Source of the DNA: Saprospiraceae bacterium
GTDB lineage: Bacteria; Bacteroidota; Bacteroidia; Chitinophagales; Saprospiraceae
Reading direction: 5' to 3'
Assembly (NCBI GenBank): GCA_020528935.1
Contig: JAJDFU010000549.1
Location: 1-7,287, forward strand
DNA length: 7,287 nucleotides
In this document: one piece after another, positions 4,994 to 7,287 of the stretch
How the letters are laid out: each line of letters opens with the position of its first letter
How positions within the stretch are numbered: the stretch's first letter is position 1
Notes under the pieces: model-generated
The model's input: the letters and a program-made list of their open reading frames with translations, nothing else
Told to the model about the DNA's origin: nothing
Database searches by the model: none
Position numbers and translations under genes: made by a program

Positions 4994-5962
4994 ATGGAAT
5001 TTTTTAGCAGAAAAAAGAAGGGCGCTTTGGATAAACGGCTTCAGCTTCGGGGCTACGTCCTCCTGGACGGCGCGCTGGCCAGTGAGCTGGAGCGGCGCGG
5101 TTATGCCCTGCGCGACGCGCTCTGGTCGGCCCGGGCCCTGTGGGAAGCGCCCCGGCTGGTGGAAGCGGTCCATCTGGATTACTTCCGCGCCGGCGCCGAT
5201 GTGGCGATCACCGCGACCTACCAGGCCAGTGTGCCGGGCTTCGCGCGCCTGGGATTCCGCCGGGCGGAAGCCGAAGAACTGATCGCGCGGGGCGTTCGCC
5301 TGGCCGTGCAGGCCCGGCAGCGCTTTCGAAGGGAGGAGGGCCAGGCCGGCGCGCAACTCGTAGCGGCCTCGGTGGGCCCCTACGGCGCCTACCTGGCCGA
5401 CGGCTCCGAATACAGCGGCCGCTATGGGCGGGGCCCTGCAGCTTTGCGCGATTTTCACCAGCCCCGCCTGGAGCTCCTGTGCCGGACCCCGGCCGACCTG
5501 CTCGCCCTGGAAACCCTGCCCAGCCTGGCGGAAGCCGGGCTGCTGCTGCGCCTGCTGGAGGAACTGGGCGGGCCGCCCTGCTGGCTGAGCATGAGCTGCC
5601 GCAACGAGCGGGAAACCTGCGCCGGCGATCCCATCGAAGCCGTGGCCCAACTGGCCGAGGCCTACCCCTTTGTACAGGCCGTGGGCGTCAACTGCACGGC
5701 CCCACAGCACGTGAGCGGTTTGTTGGAGCGCATGCGCCCTCATACCAGCCGCGCCCTGCTGGCTTATCCCAACAGCGGAGAGCAGTGGGACGAAACCGGG
5801 CGGTGCTGGACCGGCCCCCCCGGCTGGAGCGATCCGGCGGCCCTGGCCCGCAAATGGTATGCTGCCGGCGCGCGGATCCTGGGTGGCTGCTGCCGCACCC
5901 GGCCGGCCGATATCGCTGCCCTGCGCCGGGCCCTGGCTTCCGCAAACCTTAACCCTTCTTAA
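4994..5962 (+). CDS. mmuM: Homocysteine S-methyltransferase
   Basis: The product has 322 residues, close to the roughly 310 of E. coli MmuM. The enzyme transfers a methyl group from S-methylmethionine (or S-adenosylmethionine) to homocysteine, giving methionine in the cytoplasm. Visible motifs are LDGALAS (24-30), ATYQAS (74-79), SVGPYGAYLADGSEYSGRY (126-144), LALETLPS (170-177), VGVNC (230-234), YPNSGE (258-263) and GGCCRT (297-302). Cys234, Cys299 and Cys300 are the three zinc ligands that activate homocysteine, so the enzyme looks intact. The ATG at 4994 is chosen because the in-frame ATG at 4925 lies inside the terminator hairpin. Sixteen basic residues precede the barrel. The gene is visibly richer in G/C at third positions than the CotH-like genes. 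No strong promoter is evident: TATTTTGC (4981-4988) would leave almost no leader, and TTG-N21-TATTTAAG (4917-4948) is a weak match. Confidence 0.93.
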   Translation: MEFFSRKKKGALDKRLQLRGYVLLDGALASELERRGYALRDALWSARALWEAPRLVEAVHLDYFRAGADVAITATYQASVPGFARLGFRRAEAEELIARGVRLAVQARQRFRREEGQAGAQLVAASVGPYGAYLADGSEYSGRYGRGPAALRDFHQPRLELLCRTPADLLALETLPSLAEAGLLLRLLEELGGPPCWLSMSCRNERETCAGDPIEAVAQLAEAYPFVQAVGVNCTAPQHVSGLLERMRPHTSRALLAYPNSGEQWDETGRCWTGPPGWSDPAALARKWYAAGARILGGCCRTRPADIAALRRALASANLNPS

Positions 5963-5965
5963 CGC

Positions 5966-5993
5966 TTGGGTACGCGATCTGTCCGTATCTTTG
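5966..5993 (+). promoter_or_regulatory. Promoter of lolA (TTG-N17-TATCTTTG)
   Basis: TTG at 5966-5968, a 17-nt spacer and TATCTTTG at 5986-5993 match the Bacteroidota consensus at every fixed base. The promoter starts right after the mmuM stop codon. Transcription would start near 5999, giving a leader of about 20 nt to the ATG at 6019, so lolA need not depend on mmuM transcription. Confidence 0.7.
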
Positions 5994-6018
5994 GCGTCCA
6001 ATCAAACGCAAACACGCT

Positions 6019-6699
6019 ATGCGCCGGATCAGCATTTTCCTTTTCGTTCTCTTCCTGGCTGTCCGGGCCTTCGCCCAGACCAACACCATGAGCTCGGCGG
6101 CGGACTCCGACCCCAAGGCCAAGGCCATACTCGACAAACTGCGCGACAAGTACGAAGGCTATTCTTCCCTGAAGCTGACCTTCGACCTCACCCTGGCCTT
6201 TGCCGAACAACCCGAAGAGGTGCAGAAAGGCACCCTGCTGCGCAAGGGGGATAGCTACCGGCTGGATCTGCCCCAGCAGGCCGTTCTTTCCGATGGCGAG
6301 TCGCTCTGGATCATCCTGCACAACAACCGGGAAGTGCAGATCAATAACGTGCCCGAATCGCCGGAGGAGAGCATTATGTCGCCCCAGGCCCTGTTCTCCT
6401 TTTACGAGAGCGGCGATTTCGCCTATGCCCTGGTAAATGAAATGGCCGACAAACGGGGGCGCGTGCTCCAGCAGATCGAGTTCAAACCCCTGGACCGCAC
6501 CAGCGAATACAGCAAGGTGCGCCTGGAGATCGACAAGAACAAGCTGCAGCCCGTGCGCATGCTGGCCTTCGGTAAGGACGGCTCGCGGTATATTCTCGAG
6601 ATCACCGGCATCCAGCCCAATGCGTCTATTCCGGGAGATAGCTTTTCCTTTTCCGAGTCGGATTATCCGGATTACTACGTAGAGGATCTGCGGTATTGA
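6019..6699 (+). CDS. lolA: LolA-like periplasmic lipoprotein carrier
   Basis: The product has 226 residues. MRRISIFLFVLFLAVRAFAQ is a signal peptide with AFA before the expected cleavage site near 19/20. The mature part fits the LolA fold: an N-terminal helix (DPKAKAILDKLRDKYEGYSS, 31-50), then successive beta strands around SLKLTFDLTL (50-59), KGTLLRKGDSYRLDLP (70-85), DGESLWIILHNNREVQINN (92-110), a helix MSPQALFSFY (120-129), and closing strands at 149-156, 163-171, 178-185 and 190-198. LolA carries lipoproteins from the inner to the outer membrane through the periplasm. The length fits Bacteroidota homologues, which are longer than the roughly 203 residues of E. coli. Its neighbours here (mmuM upstream, a GH3-type gene downstream) show no functional link. 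It has the clearest promoter in the window. Confidence 0.88.
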   Translation: MRRISIFLFVLFLAVRAFAQTNTMSSAADSDPKAKAILDKLRDKYEGYSSLKLTFDLTLAFAEQPEEVQKGTLLRKGDSYRLDLPQQAVLSDGESLWIILHNNREVQINNVPESPEESIMSPQALFSFYESGDFAYALVNEMADKRGRVLQQIEFKPLDRTSEYSKVRLEIDKNKLQPVRMLAFGKDGSRYILEITGIQPNASIPGDSFSFSESDYPDYYVEDLRY

Positions 6700-6728
6700 A
6701 GGGAAGCCGCTGTCGGTGGAGCCCAGCC

Positions 6729-6756
6729 GCTGAGAGCGGTGATCCGCCGGCTCAGC
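6729..6756. repeat. Imperfect hairpin downstream of lolA
   Basis: GCTGAG (6729-6734) pairs with CTCAGC (6751-6756), and inside it GCGG (6736-6739) pairs with CCGC (6744-6747) around a TGAT loop, with unpaired bases on both sides. No T-tract follows on the plus strand, so it may be a weak or factor-dependent 3' end for lolA. The rest of 6700-6823 holds only this hairpin and the promoter element at 6791. Confidence 0.4.
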
Positions 6757-6790
6757 CTTACACTGAAATGCAGACCGCCGCTGAAATCCC

Positions 6791-6798
6791 TATTTTTG
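6791..6798 (+). promoter_or_regulatory. Promoter -7 element TATTTTTG of the GH3-type gene
   Basis: TATTTTTG is an exact match to TAnnTTTG. The expected -33 site is only partly matched (AATG at 6767-6770, 20 nt upstream). Transcription would begin near 6804, about 20 nt before the ATG at 6824, the same leader length as proposed for lolA. Confidence 0.5.
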
Positions 6799-6823
6799 TT
6801 GGTCCACCAAAGCAGCGCAGGAG

Positions 6824-7287
6824 ATGGGATGGAAGTCGGCCCTACTCAAACCGGTAGCCAAAGCCGCTGCCCGGCGCATTGAACGCTGGGCAGCAGCGCC
6901 CGTAGAGGCCCAGCGGGCCGTGTACCGGGAGCTGATCACCAAGGGCAGCCGCACCCGCTTCGGGCGGGATCATCAGTTGCAGCCCGGCTTGCCGTACGAA
7001 GCCTTTCGCGAGCGGGTGCCCATCCGCGATTACGAGGGCCTGAAGCCGTACGTAGAGCACATTAAGGCCGGCGAAACGGACGTGCTCTGGCCGGGGCGGC
7101 CGAAATATTTTGCGAAAACCTCCGGTACGACCTCCGGCGTGAAGTACATCCCCCTCACGCGCGACAGCCTGCCCAACCACTTCGGCACGGCCCGCAATGC
7201 ACTCTTCAACTTCTACGCCCGCTCCGGTCGCGGGCAGTGGCTGGACGGCAAGATGATCTTCCTCTCGGGCAGCCCGGAGATGGAGGA
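6824..7287 (+). CDS. GH3 auxin-responsive promoter family protein, N-terminal part
   Basis: The frame from ATG 6824 is open to the window end (154 codons plus two bases). It begins MGWKSALLKPVAKAAARRIE and continues with the family's N-terminal features: a conserved basic helix, the FGRDHQL stretch (47-53), the VPIRDYEGLKPYVEHIKAGE segment (65-84), and LWPGRPKYFAKTSGTTSG ending at 105. The TSGTTSG motif (99-105) is the ATP/AMP-binding loop of the adenylate-forming superfamily. It is followed by VKYIPLT, and later by MIFLSGSPEM (144-153). Plant GH3 enzymes join amino acids to acyl acids such as auxin or jasmonate through an acyl-adenylate; bacterial members have unknown substrates. Full-length members have about 500 residues, so two thirds is missing. 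There is no signal peptide, so it is cytoplasmic. The purine-rich GGAG touches the ATG and is too close to act as a normal ribosome site. Confidence 0.9.
   Translation, partial: MGWKSALLKPVAKAAARRIERWAAAPVEAQRAVYRELITKGSRTRFGRDHQLQPGLPYEAFRERVPIRDYEGLKPYVEHIKAGETDVLWPGRPKYFAKTSGTTSGVKYIPLTRDSLPNHFGTARNALFNFYARSGRGQWLDGKMIFLSGSPEME

Noticed and set aside
4940..6001. Minus-strand open frame of 353 codons opposite mmuM
   Set aside because: It lies fully antisense to a motif-complete homocysteine methyltransferase. Its translation is rich in Gly, Ala, Gln and Arg without a recognisable domain, as expected for a shadow of GC-rich coding DNA. Its end (AFYYRILK, then a stop just before the orphan terminator) could be a relic of an older gene, but the evidence is too thin to call a gene.

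Overview
The window looks like a chromosomal segment of a GC-rich member of the Bacteroidota. Saprospiraceae-like or a related GC-rich lineage is my guess, and it is not proven. Four observations support the phylum. Several genes have upstream matches to the Bacteroidota sigma factor consensus (TTG, 17-23 nt, TAnnTTTG); the one before lolA is near-perfect. Most starts lack a Shine-Dalgarno sequence. The LolA homologue is of the Bacteroidota type. A GH3-type acyl-adenylate enzyme and a CotH-like secreted protein family, both frequent in this phylum, are present.

Layout, left to right. Positions 1-48 (minus) hold the first 16 codons of an exported protein that runs off the window. Positions 49-363 hold no gene but several inverted repeats: a perfect 21-bp hairpin (145-197), a 9-bp hairpin (239-260) and a strong intrinsic terminator (261-298). 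Positions 364-735 (minus) encode a small DUF4870 membrane protein with its own promoter. Positions 832-2037 (minus) encode a secreted protein in which a NADase-type F5/8-like binding domain runs directly into a C-terminal Hint (hedgehog/intein) self-processing domain. Positions 2148-2522 (plus) encode a small cysteine-containing putative lipoprotein of unknown function, divergent from the Hint gene. Positions 2608-3651 and 3791-4834 (both minus) are tandem paralogues encoding exported CotH-kinase-like proteins, each 347 residues with the chosen starts and each with a promoter candidate. Positions 4994-5962 (plus) encode a homocysteine S-methyltransferase (MmuM type). Positions 6019-6699 (plus) encode a periplasmic LolA-like lipoprotein carrier. 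From 6824 to the window end (plus) is the first half or less of a GH3 family adenylating enzyme.

The genes do not form one operon. Strand changes are frequent and most genes have a separate promoter candidate. What links them is the cell envelope: five to seven of the nine products are predicted to be exported, membrane-bound or involved in lipoprotein traffic. MmuM (methionine metabolism) and the GH3 enzyme appear to be cytoplasmic. I see no rRNA, tRNA, CRISPR array, transposase or phage gene. I do not see a clear new multi-gene system. The best leads are the binding-domain/Hint fusion that lacks the terminal His-Asn, the tandem CotH-like pair, the perfect 21-bp inverted repeat, and an intrinsic terminator that faces a gene with no visible source gene behind it.
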